Assembly (NCBI RefSeq): GCF_003259905.1
Contig: NZ_QLMG01000006.1
Span: forward strand, 62,001 to 126,000
Direction of reading: 5' to 3'
DNA: 64,000 nucleotides
Source: Salipiger aestuarii
GTDB taxonomy: Bacteria; Pseudomonadota; Alphaproteobacteria; Rhodobacterales; Rhodobacteraceae
Shown: positions 26,030-35,732 of the stretch, piece after piece
Layout: each line of letters starts with the position of its first letter
How positions within the stretch are numbered: position 1 is the first letter of the stretch
The notes under the pieces: generated by a model
What the model was told of the DNA's origin: nothing
The model's input: only the letters and a program-made list of their open reading frames with translations
Databases searched by the model: none
Position numbers and translations under genes: made by a program

Positions 26030-26718
26030 GTGCGGATCAGCCCGACGAGCTTGCCCTGGACCTTGACGGAACCGATCGGCAGCACCCGCGGTTCATAGGC
26101 GGTGTTCGCCGCCTCCAGAACGATCATATCGCCCTTGCGGCGAAAGCGTTTCAACGTCGCCTCGTAGCCATCCACCTGCGCCACGACAATATCGCCATTA
26201 TCGGCGCTTGCGGTCTCGCGAATGATCACCACGTCGCCGTCGTTGATCCCGGCGTCGATCATCGAATCCCCCTTGACCTCAAGAGCGTAGTGGTGGGCAT
26301 TGGACGCCAGCATCGTTCCGGGCACCGCGATCCCCGGAGGGTTGTCGGAAATCGACTGGATCGGCGCGCCGGCGGCAATGCGCCCCATCACCGGAAGCTC
26401 GATCGCGCCTATGGTCGACAGCGCGCGGGCTCCGGCGGGCAAATGGTCGGGGCGGTCACCGTCGACCACGTCAGGAGTAAAGGTCGTCGCCGTGCCGCCA
26501 AGGTTTTCGGGCAGTTTGAGAATCTCGATGGCGCGCGCGCGATGCGCAAGGCGGCGGATGAATCCGCGCTCTTCAAGCGCGGTGATCAGGCGATGGATGC
26601 CGGACTTGCTGCGCAGGTCGAGCGCCTCTTTCATTTCGTCGAAACTGGGTGGAACCCCATCACGTTGCAGCCGCTTGTTGATGAAATCCAGAAGATCGAG
26701 CTGTTTCTTGGTCAGCAT
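26023..26718 (-). CDS. lexA: LexA repressor
   Basis: 231 residues. The winged-helix DNA-binding domain is [44 protein letters not shown], longer than in E. coli as is usual in alphaproteobacteria. The self-cleavage bond is Ala116-Gly117 in IAAGAPI, with catalytic Ser152 (GDSM) and Lys190 (ATLKRF). After DNA damage, RecA filaments stimulate cleavage and derepress SOS genes. An SOS box lies 30 bases before its start, so it is self-regulated. It sits downstream of moeA on the same strand, separated by 103 bases, and may be partly cotranscribed with it. Confidence 0.97.
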   Translation of the reverse strand: MLTKKQLDLLDFINKRLQRDGVPPSFDEMKEALDLRSKSGIHRLITALEERGFIRRLAHRARAIEILKLPENLGGTATTFTPDVVDGDRPDHLPAGARALSTIGAIELPVMGRIAAGAPIQSISDNPPGIAVPGTMLASNAHHYALEVKGDSMIDAGINDGDVVIIRETASADNGDIVVAQVDGYEATLKRFRRKGDMIVLEAANTAYEPRVLPIGSVKVQGKLVGLIRTY

Positions 26719-26747
26719 TCTGCATGTCCCTGCCGTGTCTCTGGTTT

Positions 26748-26762
26748 GTTCTAGGCATGTTC
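26748..26762. promoter_or_regulatory. SOS box (LexA operator) of lexA
   Basis: GTTCTAGGCATGTTC is an exact GTTC-N7-GTTC direct repeat, the alphaproteobacterial LexA binding site (unlike the CTGT-N8-ACAG of gammaproteobacteria). It is 30 bases upstream of the lexA start codon and supports autoregulation. Confidence 0.92.
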
Positions 26763-26821
26763 TCTTTTTGTGTCAATATGCTTGCGATCGAGGAGCCGGC
26801 CAAAGCTCGTCATAAAGCTCG

Positions 26822-27988
26822 TCATAGTGGCACGAAATCAACGACATCTCGCGCGGCGCGTGCAGGATCGAAGGGGGGGCGGACAACCAGCGCGTCCGCT
26901 TCTCCGAGGATGCTCAGCAGGGAGCTGTCCTGCCGCTCGAACGGGCGCAGGCCCTCAGGAAGAATGCGCGCGCGCATGTAGTGTTCGCGCGGGCCGTTGG
27001 CCGGCAGGTCCACCGCGAGCGGCCCCCGTTTCCGTAGAGCGGGCTCCGCAGGCAGACCCAGCATGGATCGGATGACAGGCGCCATGAAAAGATGCCCGCA
27101 AACCATTGCCGAAACAGGATTTCCCGGCAGCCCCATCATCATCGCAGCGCCGAGTTTTCCCGACATCAACGGCTTTCCGGGCCGCATGGCGACCTTGTGA
27201 AAGGCCCGTTCCATCCCCAGATCGGCGACCACCCTGGCGACAAGATCGTGATCCCCGACCGAGGCGCCGCCAACCGTGATCACAAGGTCCGCGTCGCCGA
27301 TCAGGCCAAAGACTGTGCGCAGCGCGCTTTCGCTGTCGCGCGCAATCGGCAGAAGCCGGGGTTCGGCACCCAGATCACCCAGCATCGCGTGCAGGCCGTG
27401 CGTGTTTGACGCGATGATCTGATCCGGACCGGGGGCCTCTCCGGGCATCACCAGCTCATCGCCAGTGGAAATCAGCGCCACCCGTGGGCGGCGCGTCACC
27501 GGCACTGTGGCAATATTCATCGACGCGAGCAGGGCGATGTCCTGCGGATTGATCCAGCGTGGTGCCAGAACCTGGTCGCCAATGCGAAAATCAGTTCCGC
27601 AGGGGCGGATGTTGTCGCCGGATCCAAGCCTGTCCGTGATCAGGATTTCATCTCCGAAACGCTCGACATCTTCTTGTATTACAACAGTTGTTGCGCCTTC
27701 AGGGACGGGGGCGCCAGTGAAAATCCGCACCGCCTCGTTCGGGCCAAGCCGGCCGTCGAACCGCGCTCCGGCGGCCGATTCACCGATGACCCGAAAACGC
27801 AGTCCCGGCGCGGCGCTGGCAAGAGCGTACCCATCCATCGCCGAAGAGGCAAAGGGAGGCTGGTCGCGCCGCGCCGAAACCGTCCGGGCAAGGACGCGGC
27901 CATTGGCCTCGATCAACGGTACCAGTTCGACCGGAAGTGGCGACGCAAGCGCGAACAGCCGGTCCAAAGCTTCAGAAACGCTGATCAT
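26822..27988 (-). CDS. moeA: Molybdopterin molybdenumtransferase MoeA
   Basis: 388 residues. Motifs: [15 protein letters not shown] (domain I), [37 protein letters not shown] and [11 protein letters not shown] (the molybdopterin/MogA-like domain III), and a C-terminal small domain IV. It inserts molybdenum into adenylylated molybdopterin in the cytosol. The start overlaps the moaC stop by 4 bases; moaC and moeA are the last genes of the trp-ung-moa operon before lexA. Domain order and length are normal. Confidence 0.96.
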   Translation of the reverse strand: MISVSEALDRLFALASPLPVELVPLIEANGRVLARTVSARRDQPPFASSAMDGYALASAAPGLRFRVIGESAAGARFDGRLGPNEAVRIFTGAPVPEGATTVVIQEDVERFGDEILITDRLGSGDNIRPCGTDFRIGDQVLAPRWINPQDIALLASMNIATVPVTRRPRVALISTGDELVMPGEAPGPDQIIASNTHGLHAMLGDLGAEPRLLPIARDSESALRTVFGLIGDADLVITVGGASVGDHDLVARVVADLGMERAFHKVAMRPGKPLMSGKLGAAMMMGLPGNPVSAMVCGHLFMAPVIRSMLGLPAEPALRKRGPLAVDLPANGPREHYMRARILPEGLRPFERQDSSLLSILGEADALVVRPPFDPARAARDVVDFVPL

Positions 27989-28461
27989 GTCGCTTCGTAT
28001 CGCCCTGATTTTCCACCGTCTTTAAGAACCACGCGAATGCCGCCGATTTCCATAGCCCGATCCACCGCCTTTGCCATGTCATACACCGTCAGCGCGGCGG
28101 TGGTGACGGCGGTCAGCGCCTCCATCTCGACGCCGGTGCGGCCGGTTGTCTTGACCGTCGCCTCAATACGCAAGCCGGGAAGGTCTGCATCGGGGGTCAG
28201 GTCCACCGACACCTTGCTGACCGGTAGCGGATGGCACAGCGGGATCAGATCGGGCGTCTTTTTCGCACCCATGATCCCGGCAAGGCGCGCGATGCCGATA
28301 ACGTCGCCTTTTTTCGCACGGCCTTCGGTAATGATATCAAGGGTTTCAGGCGCCATCTTTACCCAACCCCCGGCGGTTGCCACGCGGGACGTTTCGGGCT
28401 TGTCCGACACATCGACCATATGGGCATCACCCTTGGCGTCGAAATGCGTCAGCCCGCTCAT
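27985..28461 (-). CDS. moaC: Cyclic pyranopterin monophosphate synthase MoaC
   Basis: 158 residues. The family segments are intact: [22 protein letters not shown], the catalytic [35 protein letters not shown], and the C-terminal KDGGKSG. It converts the MoaA product into cPMP, the first stable molybdopterin intermediate. It overlaps moeA and trpC by 4 bases on each side (ATGA type), so it is embedded in the operon. MoaA is not seen in this window. Confidence 0.97.
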   Translation of the reverse strand: MSGLTHFDAKGDAHMVDVSDKPETSRVATAGGWVKMAPETLDIITEGRAKKGDVIGIARLAGIMGAKKTPDLIPLCHPLPVSKVSVDLTPDADLPGLRIEATVKTTGRTGVEMEALTAVTTAALTVYDMAKAVDRAMEIGGIRVVLKDGGKSGRYEAT

Positions 28462-29261
28462 GCCGCCACCGGGTTCGTCAGAAGGTTGCGGGTCGCGGTT
28501 TCGACGTCCTGCTGACGCATCAGGCTTTCGCCGATCAGGAAGCCGCGCGCGCCGTGGCGCGCCATTTCCGCCAGATCGTCCGGCGTGTTCAGGCCGCTTT
28601 CGGAAATCAGCATTCGTTCCGCGGGAATTGCCTGAGACAGGGTGCGCGTGGTCTCAAGAGTCGTCTCGAACGTCTTGAGATTGCGGTTGTTTATGCCCAT
28701 CAAAGGGGATTTCAGTGCCAACGCGCGATCCAGTTCGGCGCGGTCGTGAACCTCGATCAGCGCATCCATCCCCCAGGACAATGCGGCCTCTTCAAGCTCG
28801 GATGCCTGGGCGTCGGATACGCTGGCCATGATGATCAGGATACAGTCGGCGCCCAGAGCGCGCGCCTCTGCCACCTGATAGGTATCGTACATGAAATCCT
28901 TGCGCAGGACGGGCAATGACGTGGCGGCGCGCGCCTCGACCAGAAACCGCTTGGCGCCCTGAAACGACGGCGTGTCGGTCAGCACCGACAGGCAGGTCGC
29001 GCCGCCCCGCTCATAGGCGGCGGCAAGGCCTGCCGGGTCGAAATCCTGTCGGATCAAGCCTTTGGAGGGTGACGCTTTCTTGACCTCGGCGATCAAGCCA
29101 TAACCCGATTGAACGGCGCGGTGCAGCGCGTCTGAAAACGGGCGTACCGGAAAAGCGGCGCGCGCCTCGGCCTCGATTTCGCTCAGGGGGCGGGCGCGCT
29201 TGTCTGCGGCGACCTCTTCCAGCTTGTAGGCCTTGATCTTGTCGAGGATCGTCTGCGTCAT
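28458..29261 (-). CDS. trpC: Indole-3-glycerol phosphate synthase
   Basis: 267 residues, a single TrpC domain without fusion to TrpF. The TIM-barrel substrate-binding segments [16 protein letters not shown] and [16 protein letters not shown], and the C-terminal [29 protein letters not shown], are visible. It closes the pyrrole ring in the fourth step of tryptophan synthesis. It overlaps ung and moaC by 4 bases on either side. The rest of the pathway in the window is trpD and trpG; trpE, trpF and trpAB are elsewhere. Confidence 0.97.
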   Translation of the reverse strand: MTQTILDKIKAYKLEEVAADKRARPLSEIEAEARAAFPVRPFSDALHRAVQSGYGLIAEVKKASPSKGLIRQDFDPAGLAAAYERGGATCLSVLTDTPSFQGAKRFLVEARAATSLPVLRKDFMYDTYQVAEARALGADCILIIMASVSDAQASELEEAALSWGMDALIEVHDRAELDRALALKSPLMGINNRNLKTFETTLETTRTLSQAIPAERMLISESGLNTPDDLAEMARHGARGFLIGESLMRQQDVETATRNLLTNPVAA

Positions 29262-29911
29262 CGGGCCTCCGGCGTGGTCCAGTTTATAGGTGTTTCCCCA
29301 TTTTCAATAAGCCAGTCGTTGACGCGCGAAAAGGGTCGTGAGCCGAAAAAGCCCCTGTAGGCCGAGAGCGGAGACGGATGGGCAGACCGCAGTACGAGAT
29401 GCCCGCCGCCACGGATGTGCGGTTCAAAGGCTTTCGCGGGGCCGCCCCAAAGCACAAAGGCGCGGCGGCGAGCGGACAGGGTTTCAAGCACCTGGCGGGT
29501 CAGTTCGGTCCAGCCAAGCCGGGAATGGGCCTTGGGTTTGCCTTTTGGCACACTCAGCGCGGTGTTGAGCAAGAGCACGCCCTGCGCGGCCCAATCCGCC
29601 AGATCCGTCCGATCGCGAGAAACGCCAAGATCGTCGTGCAACTCTTTGAAAATGTTTCCAAGACTGTCGAGCTTGCCTGGAAAGTCCTGGGAAATCGAAA
29701 ATGCCAGACCGTCCGCCTTGCCTGGTGTGTGGTAGGGGTCCTGCCCAAGGATCACCACCTTGACCGCGTCGGGCGGACACAGATCAAGCGCGCGGAAACG
29801 GTGGGTGGCGGGCGGATAGACCGGCAGCGGTTCCGCGTCGATGGCGCGCGCGATCACGGGGTAGGTGTCGCGGAAAAAGGGCAGCCCGGCCCAGGCGGCG
29901 GGCGGTGTCAT
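29258..29911 (-). CDS. ung: Uracil-DNA glycosylase (family 1)
   Basis: 217 residues. The water-activating motif [20 protein letters not shown] and the minor-groove loop [21 protein letters not shown] are intact, so it should be an active UDG that removes uracil from DNA. It is inserted between trpD and trpC with 4-base overlaps on both sides, so it is translated as part of the tryptophan operon. This placement links a DNA-repair enzyme to amino-acid biosynthesis expression. It is slightly shorter than E. coli Ung (229) but complete. Confidence 0.97.
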   Translation of the reverse strand: MTPPAAWAGLPFFRDTYPVIARAIDAEPLPVYPPATHRFRALDLCPPDAVKVVILGQDPYHTPGKADGLAFSISQDFPGKLDSLGNIFKELHDDLGVSRDRTDLADWAAQGVLLLNTALSVPKGKPKAHSRLGWTELTRQVLETLSARRRAFVLWGGPAKAFEPHIRGGGHLVLRSAHPSPLSAYRGFFGSRPFSRVNDWLIENGETPINWTTPEAR

Positions 29912-30930
29912 GCGACCTTTTGCGTCGCCTCGGCAAGCGCTGTGACCTTGCCAAGCGCCGCCCCGCTGTCGATGCTTTCCCCCGCCATTGCAACGCCTTC
30001 GCGCAGGTCCGCAGCCTTGTCCGCCACCACCAGCGCGGCGGCTGCGTTCAGCAGCACCGCGTCGCGATAGGCGTTCCTGGCGCCATTCAGCACGGCGCGA
30101 AAGGCGCGGGCGTTTTCGGCCGGGGTGCCGCCGACGATCTGATCAAAGGGATGCTCGGGCAGGCCCGCGTCCTCGGGATGAATCTCGGTTTCGCGCACGG
30201 TGCCGTCCTGTTCCAGCGCGGCCAGCCAGCTGACCCCCGAAATCGCAAGTTCATCGGTGCCGTCCGAGCCATGCACCAGCCAGGCGCGGCTTGACCCGAG
30301 CTGGCCCAGCGTTTCGGCCATAGGTCGGATCAGGTCGCGCGAAAAGGCCCCGGTAAGCTGGCGTTTGACCCCGGCCGGATTGGTCAACGGCCCGAGGATG
30401 TTGAAAATCGTGCGCGTGCCAAGTTCGGTGCGCACCGGCATGACATGTTTCATCGCCGGGTGGTGCACCGGGGCCATCATGAAACAGATGCCCACGTCAC
30501 GCAGGATCGGGGCAATGACGGCGGCGGGCAGCATCACCTGCACGCCCATTTCCGACAGCGCATCCGCCGAGCCGGATTTGGACGACAGGTTGCGATTGCC
30601 GTGCTTGGCCACGACCGCGCCCGCGCCCGCCGCCACAAAGGCCGCGGCGGTCGAGATGTTCAGCGTGCCCTTGCCATCGCCCCCGGTGCCGACGATGTCG
30701 ATGGCGCCGTCGGGTGCGGCCACCGGGTTGCATTTGGCGCGCATCACCCCGGCGGCGGCGGCATATTCGGTTACCGTTTCGCCGCGTGTGCGCAACGCCA
30801 TCAGAAAGCCCCCCATCTGGGCGGGCGTCGCTTCGCCATCGAACAGCACCTCGAAGGCGGATTCAGCCTCGGCGCGTGTCAGGGGGCGGGTGGCGGCGGC
30901 GGCGATCAGCGGTTTGAGGCGATCGCTCAT
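29908..30930 (-). CDS. trpD: Anthranilate phosphoribosyltransferase
   Basis: 340 residues. The PRPP-binding loop [19 protein letters not shown] and the [15 protein letters not shown] anthranilate-site motif are intact; [14 protein letters not shown] is the conserved hinge. It is the second step of tryptophan synthesis, cytosolic. It overlaps trpG and ung by 4 bases. It is a stand-alone TrpD rather than the TrpGD fusion of enteric bacteria. Confidence 0.97.
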   Translation of the reverse strand: MSDRLKPLIAAAATRPLTRAEAESAFEVLFDGEATPAQMGGFLMALRTRGETVTEYAAAAGVMRAKCNPVAAPDGAIDIVGTGGDGKGTLNISTAAAFVAAGAGAVVAKHGNRNLSSKSGSADALSEMGVQVMLPAAVIAPILRDVGICFMMAPVHHPAMKHVMPVRTELGTRTIFNILGPLTNPAGVKRQLTGAFSRDLIRPMAETLGQLGSSRAWLVHGSDGTDELAISGVSWLAALEQDGTVRETEIHPEDAGLPEHPFDQIVGGTPAENARAFRAVLNGARNAYRDAVLLNAAAALVVADKAADLREGVAMAGESIDSGAALGKVTALAEATQKVA

Positions 30931-31508
30931 GCGGGGACCTTCATCGTATCCAGAAACGACTTTATCAGCGCGTGACCGTGTTCGGACGCGATGCTTTCGG
31001 GGTGGAACTGCACGCCATGGATCGGCAGGTCGCGGTGGCGCAGGCCCATGATCGTGCCATCCTCAAGCCAGGCGTTGGCGATCAGGCTGTCGGGCAGCGT
31101 GGCCCTGTCCACGACCAGCGAATGATAGCGTGTGGCGGCGAAGGGGCTGGGCAGCCCGTGGAACACGCCGGTATCGTCATGGTGCATGGTGCCCATCTTG
31201 CCATGCACGATTTCGCAATGTTGCACCACTTTTCCGCCGAAGGCCTGTCCGATGGTCTGATGACCAAGGCAGACGCCAAACAGCGGCGTTCGGGTTTCGG
31301 CAGCGGCCTCGGTCAGGGCAAGGCAGATGCCTGCCTGGTCGGGATCGCAGGGACCGGGGCCAAGCAGGATGCCCGCGGGCTTCAGCGCCATCGCCTCTTG
31401 CACGTTCAGGGCGTCGTTGCGCCAGACCTGCGTTTCGACCCCAAGTTCGCCAACGTAGTGGACGAGGTTCCAGGTAAAGCTGTCATAGTTGTCGATAAGC
31501 AGGAGCAT
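30927..31508 (-). CDS. trpG: Anthranilate synthase component II (glutamine amidotransferase)
   Basis: 193 residues from the ATG at 31508 ([19 protein letters not shown]), preceded by a weak Shine-Dalgarno. The upstream open frame runs a further 1.6 kb but is a shadow of the divergent deacetylase gene. The class I amidotransferase triad is visible in [15 protein letters not shown] (catalytic Cys) and [10 protein letters not shown] (His/Glu). It supplies ammonia to TrpE for anthranilate. It is first in the operon trpG-trpD-ung-trpC-moaC-moeA; the partner trpE is not in the window. A 198-base divergent promoter region separates it from the YibQ-type gene. Confidence 0.96.
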   Translation of the reverse strand: MLLLIDNYDSFTWNLVHYVGELGVETQVWRNDALNVQEAMALKPAGILLGPGPCDPDQAGICLALTEAAAETRTPLFGVCLGHQTIGQAFGGKVVQHCEIVHGKMGTMHHDDTGVFHGLPSPFAATRYHSLVVDRATLPDSLIANAWLEDGTIMGLRHRDLPIHGVQFHPESIASEHGHALIKSFLDTMKVPA

Positions 31509-31706
31509 TGCGGCATTCTCGGGCTGGTAGGCGGGGGTTCGTCCGGGGTATACATGCGCCCGGAGACGGTGCAGCGTCAAGGGCATGCACCGGAAGCGAC
31601 CGCTCGGGGAACGGGCGGCGGGCTGACACGGGCAGGAACGGCCCGCGCGCGGTTTCGGGACAGCGGACCGGCGCGCGGCACAAGGCAGACCAGGGGGCGA
31701 GGGGCA

Positions 31707-33257
31707 ATGGCAAGAGGCTTTGTCGCAGGGGCGATGATCGGAGCGGTGGTGTCCGTGGTCGGGGCAGGGACGCTGTCCCTGGTTGTCGGCCCGCCGCCGC
31801 GCGATGCGGTGATCCCGGACCCGGTACCTTTGGAAACCGACGCGCTGCCCCCGGGCGGGGTCGCGACAGCGCCGGTGCGCGAAACACCCGGCCCGGACGC
31901 CGTGCAACAGAGCGCACCGCCCGAGCCGATCCCGACCGAGGACGTCGCACCGCCGCCCGAGACGGCAACGCCACAAGGCGATGGTGCGGTGCCGGCGTGG
32001 CCATCCGAGCCGGACATGACGCCGCCGCAGCCTGTCGATGCCGCCGATCCGGCCCCGGCGGTTCAGCCGAGCACCCGGCCCCGGCCCATGACACCGCCCG
32101 AGCCGATCGCGGATGCGCGGACCGATTCCGGCGCGCCCGAACCGGACATGGTCGCCCCGACGGTCGACAGCACCGGGCCGGTCCTGCCGCCCGCTCCGGT
32201 TCCTGCGGACAGGACCGGCGCGCCAGCCGCGTCGGAAACCGCTGCGGGCGCGCGGGACGGTGCCGCGGTTTCGCCCTCCGTCGCCGGGGAAGACCCCTCG
32301 CCCGTGGTGTCGACGGCGACGCCGACCCCGCCGCTGCCAGCGCCGATGCCCGACATTCCGGAACGCTCGTCCGGACTTCCGGTCATCGGCGCCCCGGACG
32401 GCGACGCGGTCGGCGAAACGCCAAGGCCGCCCGCCGGGGGGGTGGCGATCGGCATCCCCTCGATCGGCGCGCCTGCGGGGTCCTTGGTTGATCGTGACGG
32501 CGGTGTGCCCAGACGGCGCCTTCCGAGAATCGCCGGCACGTCCGACGCGCCCGCCGAGACAGCATCGGACGATCAGCCACCGCTGGAACGCTACGCTGCG
32601 GCAGTGACCCTGCCCGAGGGCGAGCCGGTGATGTCGGTGGTCCTGATCGACGATGGCAGCGGGCCGCTTGGGCCGGACACGGTTGGCGAACTGCCCTTTC
32701 CGGTGAGCTTCGCGATTTCGCCGTCGCACCCTGACGCGCGCGCGGCGGCGCAAGCCTATCGCGCCGGCGGTTTCGAAGTGCTGGCCCTGGCCGGGGTGCC
32801 CGACGGCGCGCAGGCCAGCGACGTCGAGATCAACCTGGAGGGCGCGCTCGGCGCGGTGCCCGAAGCAATCGGTGTGCTTGAAAATCCGGCCGGAGGGCTG
32901 CAGGGGTCGCGCGGCGTGTCCGAGCAGGCGGCGGAATTTCTGCGCGACTCCGGGCATGGGCTGTTGATGCTGCCCAAGGGCCTGGGCACCGGCGAGGCGC
33001 TGGCGCGGCGCGTCGGCGTGCCGACCGCGACGGTTTTTCGGGATTTCGACGGCTCGGGGCAGGACCCGAGGGTCATGCGGCGGTTTCTCGATCAGGCGGC
33101 CTTTCGTGCCCGGCAAGAAGGCGCGGTGGTGATGCTGGGCCGACTGCGGGCCGATACGGTTTCGGCGTTGCTGTTATGGGGGTTGCAGGACCGGGCAAGC
33201 AGCATCGCTTTGGTGCCGGTGTCGGCGATCCTGACGCGTGACGGGGCGCCGGGTTAG
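31707..33257 (+). CDS. Divergent polysaccharide deacetylase family protein (YibQ type)
   Basis: 516 residues: an N-terminal anchor helix (residues 6-29), a linker of about 270 residues very rich in Pro, Ala, Asp and Glu, then a compact C-terminal domain from ~300. That domain is a YibQ-like divergent NodB fold (VMSVVLIDDGSGPLG, FPVSFAISPSHPDARAAAQ, VFRDFDGSGQDPRVMRRFLDQA). The family is thought to act on cell-wall or envelope polysaccharide, but its activity is not established. It is transcribed divergently from trpG. From memory, a yibQ gene also accompanies the trp genes of Rhodobacter sphaeroides, so the neighbourhood looks conserved. Confidence 0.82.
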   Translation: MARGFVAGAMIGAVVSVVGAGTLSLVVGPPPRDAVIPDPVPLETDALPPGGVATAPVRETPGPDAVQQSAPPEPIPTEDVAPPPETATPQGDGAVPAWPSEPDMTPPQPVDAADPAPAVQPSTRPRPMTPPEPIADARTDSGAPEPDMVAPTVDSTGPVLPPAPVPADRTGAPAASETAAGARDGAAVSPSVAGEDPSPVVSTATPTPPLPAPMPDIPERSSGLPVIGAPDGDAVGETPRPPAGGVAIGIPSIGAPAGSLVDRDGGVPRRRLPRIAGTSDAPAETASDDQPPLERYAAAVTLPEGEPVMSVVLIDDGSGPLGPDTVGELPFPVSFAISPSHPDARAAAQAYRAGGFEVLALAGVPDGAQASDVEINLEGALGAVPEAIGVLENPAGGLQGSRGVSEQAAEFLRDSGHGLLMLPKGLGTGEALARRVGVPTATVFRDFDGSGQDPRVMRRFLDQAAFRARQEGAVVMLGRLRADTVSALLLWGLQDRASSIALVPVSAILTRDGAPG

Positions 33258-33361
33258 CATCGCGAACCGCAGCCCTGTTGCTTGAAACAGCGCATTGACG
33301 CCATCGCGTCACGCCGCCCGTGCGGCCCTGTCACAGAGAGATCGGCATCCTTGAAACCGGG

Positions 33362-33535
33362 TCAGACCGACCGGTCATCCCGGCTGACCGGGGTCATGCC
33401 CCAGCGCGCGACCAGAGCGAGGACCAGAAGCAGCGGAATAACCGTGCCCGCGCCCCAGGACAATAGCGCCCAGACCGTCAGACCGGCAAGCGCCAGGACG
33501 GTTATGATCAGGATACCCAGATGGGTTACCGGCAT
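33362..33535 (-). CDS. 57-residue two-helix membrane protein
   Basis: The ATG at 33535 follows an excellent AAGGAGGTG ribosome binding site, which decides the start; the longer frame upstream is rejected. The product has two hydrophobic helices (ILIITVLALAGLTVWALL and VIPLLLVLALVARWGM) joined by a short GAG turn, with a charged tail SRDDRSV. The strong Shine-Dalgarno and clean hydrophobic pattern argue for a real small inner-membrane protein. No family is recognised. It converges on the yibQ-type gene. Confidence 0.7.
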   Translation of the reverse strand: MPVTHLGILIITVLALAGLTVWALLSWGAGTVIPLLLVLALVARWGMTPVSRDDRSV

Positions 33536-33731
33536 ACGCACCTCCTTTATCTTCAAAAGATAGGGCGCGCGGGGGCGAGAATAAACCCGGTTTGCCGAAT
33601 ATAGATGAATTCTTTGCCTGTTCAGGCCGCACCATTTCGCGAGCCCGACCGGCGGCGTTGGTACGGACGTGACAATGGTTCCTGTTTGTTCCAGGGGGCA
33701 CCGCAACGGGGAATCGTCGTATGGAATCGCG

Positions 33732-34345
33732 ATGCCCGACCGCTTTGTTGCGAACGGCCGCCGGTCTGGCCACGGTGCTGCCCGGCGCACCGGCGGACGG
33801 TTCGAACGGCGTCGCTATGAGAACGCGCATGACGGCTGGGACATCCCCGAAAACCCGCCCCTGTGGGCACCGGGGTCAGCAAAGAACGCTTGCGCCGCCC
33901 GATCAACCATGGGCGCTCGCCCGACATCCCGTTGCAGTGCACCATCACCCCCCATCGCGGCTGCGAGCATGGCTGCACCTATCGCTTCGCGCGCCCGGCC
34001 CATGCTTGTCTTGGCCTGTCGCCCAGGCCGGGTTTCGAAATCCGGCTGGTGGCGCGGCCCGGTGCGCCCGACGTTCTGGCGCGTGAAATGAGGGCGCGGG
34101 GGTATCGCCCCAAACCCCTTGCCGGTCGATCGGGCGCGATCACGGGATCATGCGCGTCTGCCTTGAGGGGCTCTGCGATTTCGGTCATCGGGTCACCGTC
34201 GTGACCGGCGCAGGATCATCGAGCGCGACATCGCCATCCTGTCGCATATGATCGCCCGCCGCTTTGCCGTGGTGGCCCGCGGGCTTGGCCTGGATGCGCC
34301 GCTGCCGCCGCTCGGACGGACCTGTTCGGCGCCTCTGCTTGTTCC
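33732..34345 (+). pseudogene. Decayed radical SAM gene (PA0069 family)
   Basis: Pieces of one radical SAM protein lie on the plus strand in at least four shifting frames. They are: RRSGHGAARRTGGRFE...DIPENPPLWAPGS (from 33732), LRRPINHGRSPDIP...LAREMRARGYRPKPLA (frame of 33863), MRVCLEGLCDFGHRVTVVT (from 34150) and RIIERDIAILS joined directly to MIARRFAVVARGLGLDAPLPPL (from 34212). The [4Fe-4S] motif expected as CxxxCxxC reads CEHGCTYR, with the third Cys (TGC) changed to Arg (CGC). The central ~180 residues are missing. Several frameshifts, a lost cluster ligand and an internal deletion mean the gene is dead. Confidence 0.85.
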
Positions 34346-34413
34346 GCGCGCGCCTGTCCGCGTCCCCGCCCGCCCGTCCGGGCGATCAGCCTTTCCTGTA
34401 CTGAGCGCGCCGC

Positions 34414-35079
34414 TCAGTCGCCCCGTAGCCGGGCGAGCACGCCGGGCAGGGCCGGGTCTTCGTAATCGGCAAGGGTCGCCTTGGCTCCGGCCTCGCGCAG
34501 ACGATCCTCGGTCAGGCCCGACCGGATGCCGACCGGAAAGGCCCCGCACCGGGCTGCGGCGCGCATGCCGCTGGGGCTGTCCTCGAAGGCGATGCAATCC
34601 TGCGCGCGCACGCCCAGATGGCGCATGGCGGCAAGATAGGGCTCGGGGTCAGGCTTGGCCCGCGCGCATTCGTCGCCGATGACCAGCAGTTCGAAACGAT
34701 CCCGCAGCCCGATGGCCTTCAGCATATGCTCGCCGTTTTCGCGCGGCGCGTTGGTGACCACGGCAAGGCGCCAGCCTTCCGCCTCCGCACGATCAAGCAG
34801 CGCCACAGCGCCGGGCATCGGGGGCGTGCCGCCGCTCAGGCGTGCGCGAAAGCGGGCCTCCTTGTCATCGGACAGCGCCTGCGGGTCCTCACCGGGAAAG
34901 AGCTTGGGAAAGCTGTCCAGATTGTGATGGCCGTGAATGCGGTTTTCGTAGATGGCGGGGGTCAGCGTCATGTCGCGCTCGGCGAACATTTCGGCGAACA
35001 CCTCGTAATGCAGCGAATCCGACAGCAGCAATGTGCCGTCGAGATCGAAAAGAAGTGCCTTTTGGCCGGCGGTGCCCAT
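34414..35079 (-). CDS. HAD-superfamily phosphatase (phosphoglycolate/beta-phosphoglucomutase-like)
   Basis: 221 residues from the ATG at 35079 after AAAAGGACAC; the frame is open ~320 bases farther upstream but low-complexity and rejected. HAD motifs: ALLFDLDGTLLLSD (motif I, two Asp), VVTNAPRENGEH (motif II Thr), and KPDPEPYLAAMRHLG...IAFEDSPSGMRAAARCG (motifs III-IV). A helical cap follows motif I, so it is subfamily IA. Likely substrates are small sugar phosphates or phosphoglycolate; it cannot be assigned further. It is separated from the Ppx/GppA gene by an unexplained 650-base interval. Confidence 0.88.
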   Translation of the reverse strand: MGTAGQKALLFDLDGTLLLSDSLHYEVFAEMFAERDMTLTPAIYENRIHGHHNLDSFPKLFPGEDPQALSDDKEARFRARLSGGTPPMPGAVALLDRAEAEGWRLAVVTNAPRENGEHMLKAIGLRDRFELLVIGDECARAKPDPEPYLAAMRHLGVRAQDCIAFEDSPSGMRAAARCGAFPVGIRSGLTEDRLREAGAKATLADYEDPALPGVLARLRGD

Positions 35080-35732
35080 TGTGTGTCCTTTTGCGTTCCG
35101 ACCCGTGCGTGCCGATGTCCGCGCCCGTGTCCCTGTCGGAGAAACGGCATCGGTGCGTCCGTTTCCAGACTCGCCCCCTGATAGCGCCAAAGGTGCGGGG
35201 ATGCACCCGTTTCCCGACCCGCGCGATGCGCGCCCATATCGCAGGGAAGATGTGATCGTTTCCACGGGCAAGGCGGGTTGTGATCGGAGGGTTTCGCGGG
35301 CAGATGACGGGGCGCCTTGCGGTTGTTGCAAGCGCACCCCGACACATGGCATTCGCATGTTTGCTGACCCGATCATCGCCGTCGTCCATGCAGGGTTCAC
35401 CGTGGGCTTCGAAGAAGACGGTCGATGACGCGAGGTGCGGATCCGTCAGCAAGAAAGATCGGACCCGCCATCGGTCTGTTTTCGAACGGCGGGTCACGAC
35501 GGGGGCGCGAAATCAACGGCTTCTGACGCTTGGCAAGACAACGGCACCGGGCGGTCTCGGGACCGCGGCAATACGTTCCCTCATCTGGATGGCACAGCCC
35601 GGGGCCGGTTCACGCAGAAAACGATTTGTTGTTCAACTCGTCAGGCGATCCCCGCGGGCCGGGGCGGGATCGCGCTTGCGCGGTGGGCATGCGCCGCGTA
35701 TCGTGACGCCAAGTTGAAATTCGGAAAGGCGC
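35080..35732. other. Gene-poor interval of about 650 bases
   Basis: No supported gene is seen. Both strands have short, compositionally poor open frames that overlap each other and match no family. The interval lies between the divergent HAD and Ppx/GppA genes and next to the radical SAM relic, so it may hold decayed sequence as well as both promoters. Confidence 0.5.
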
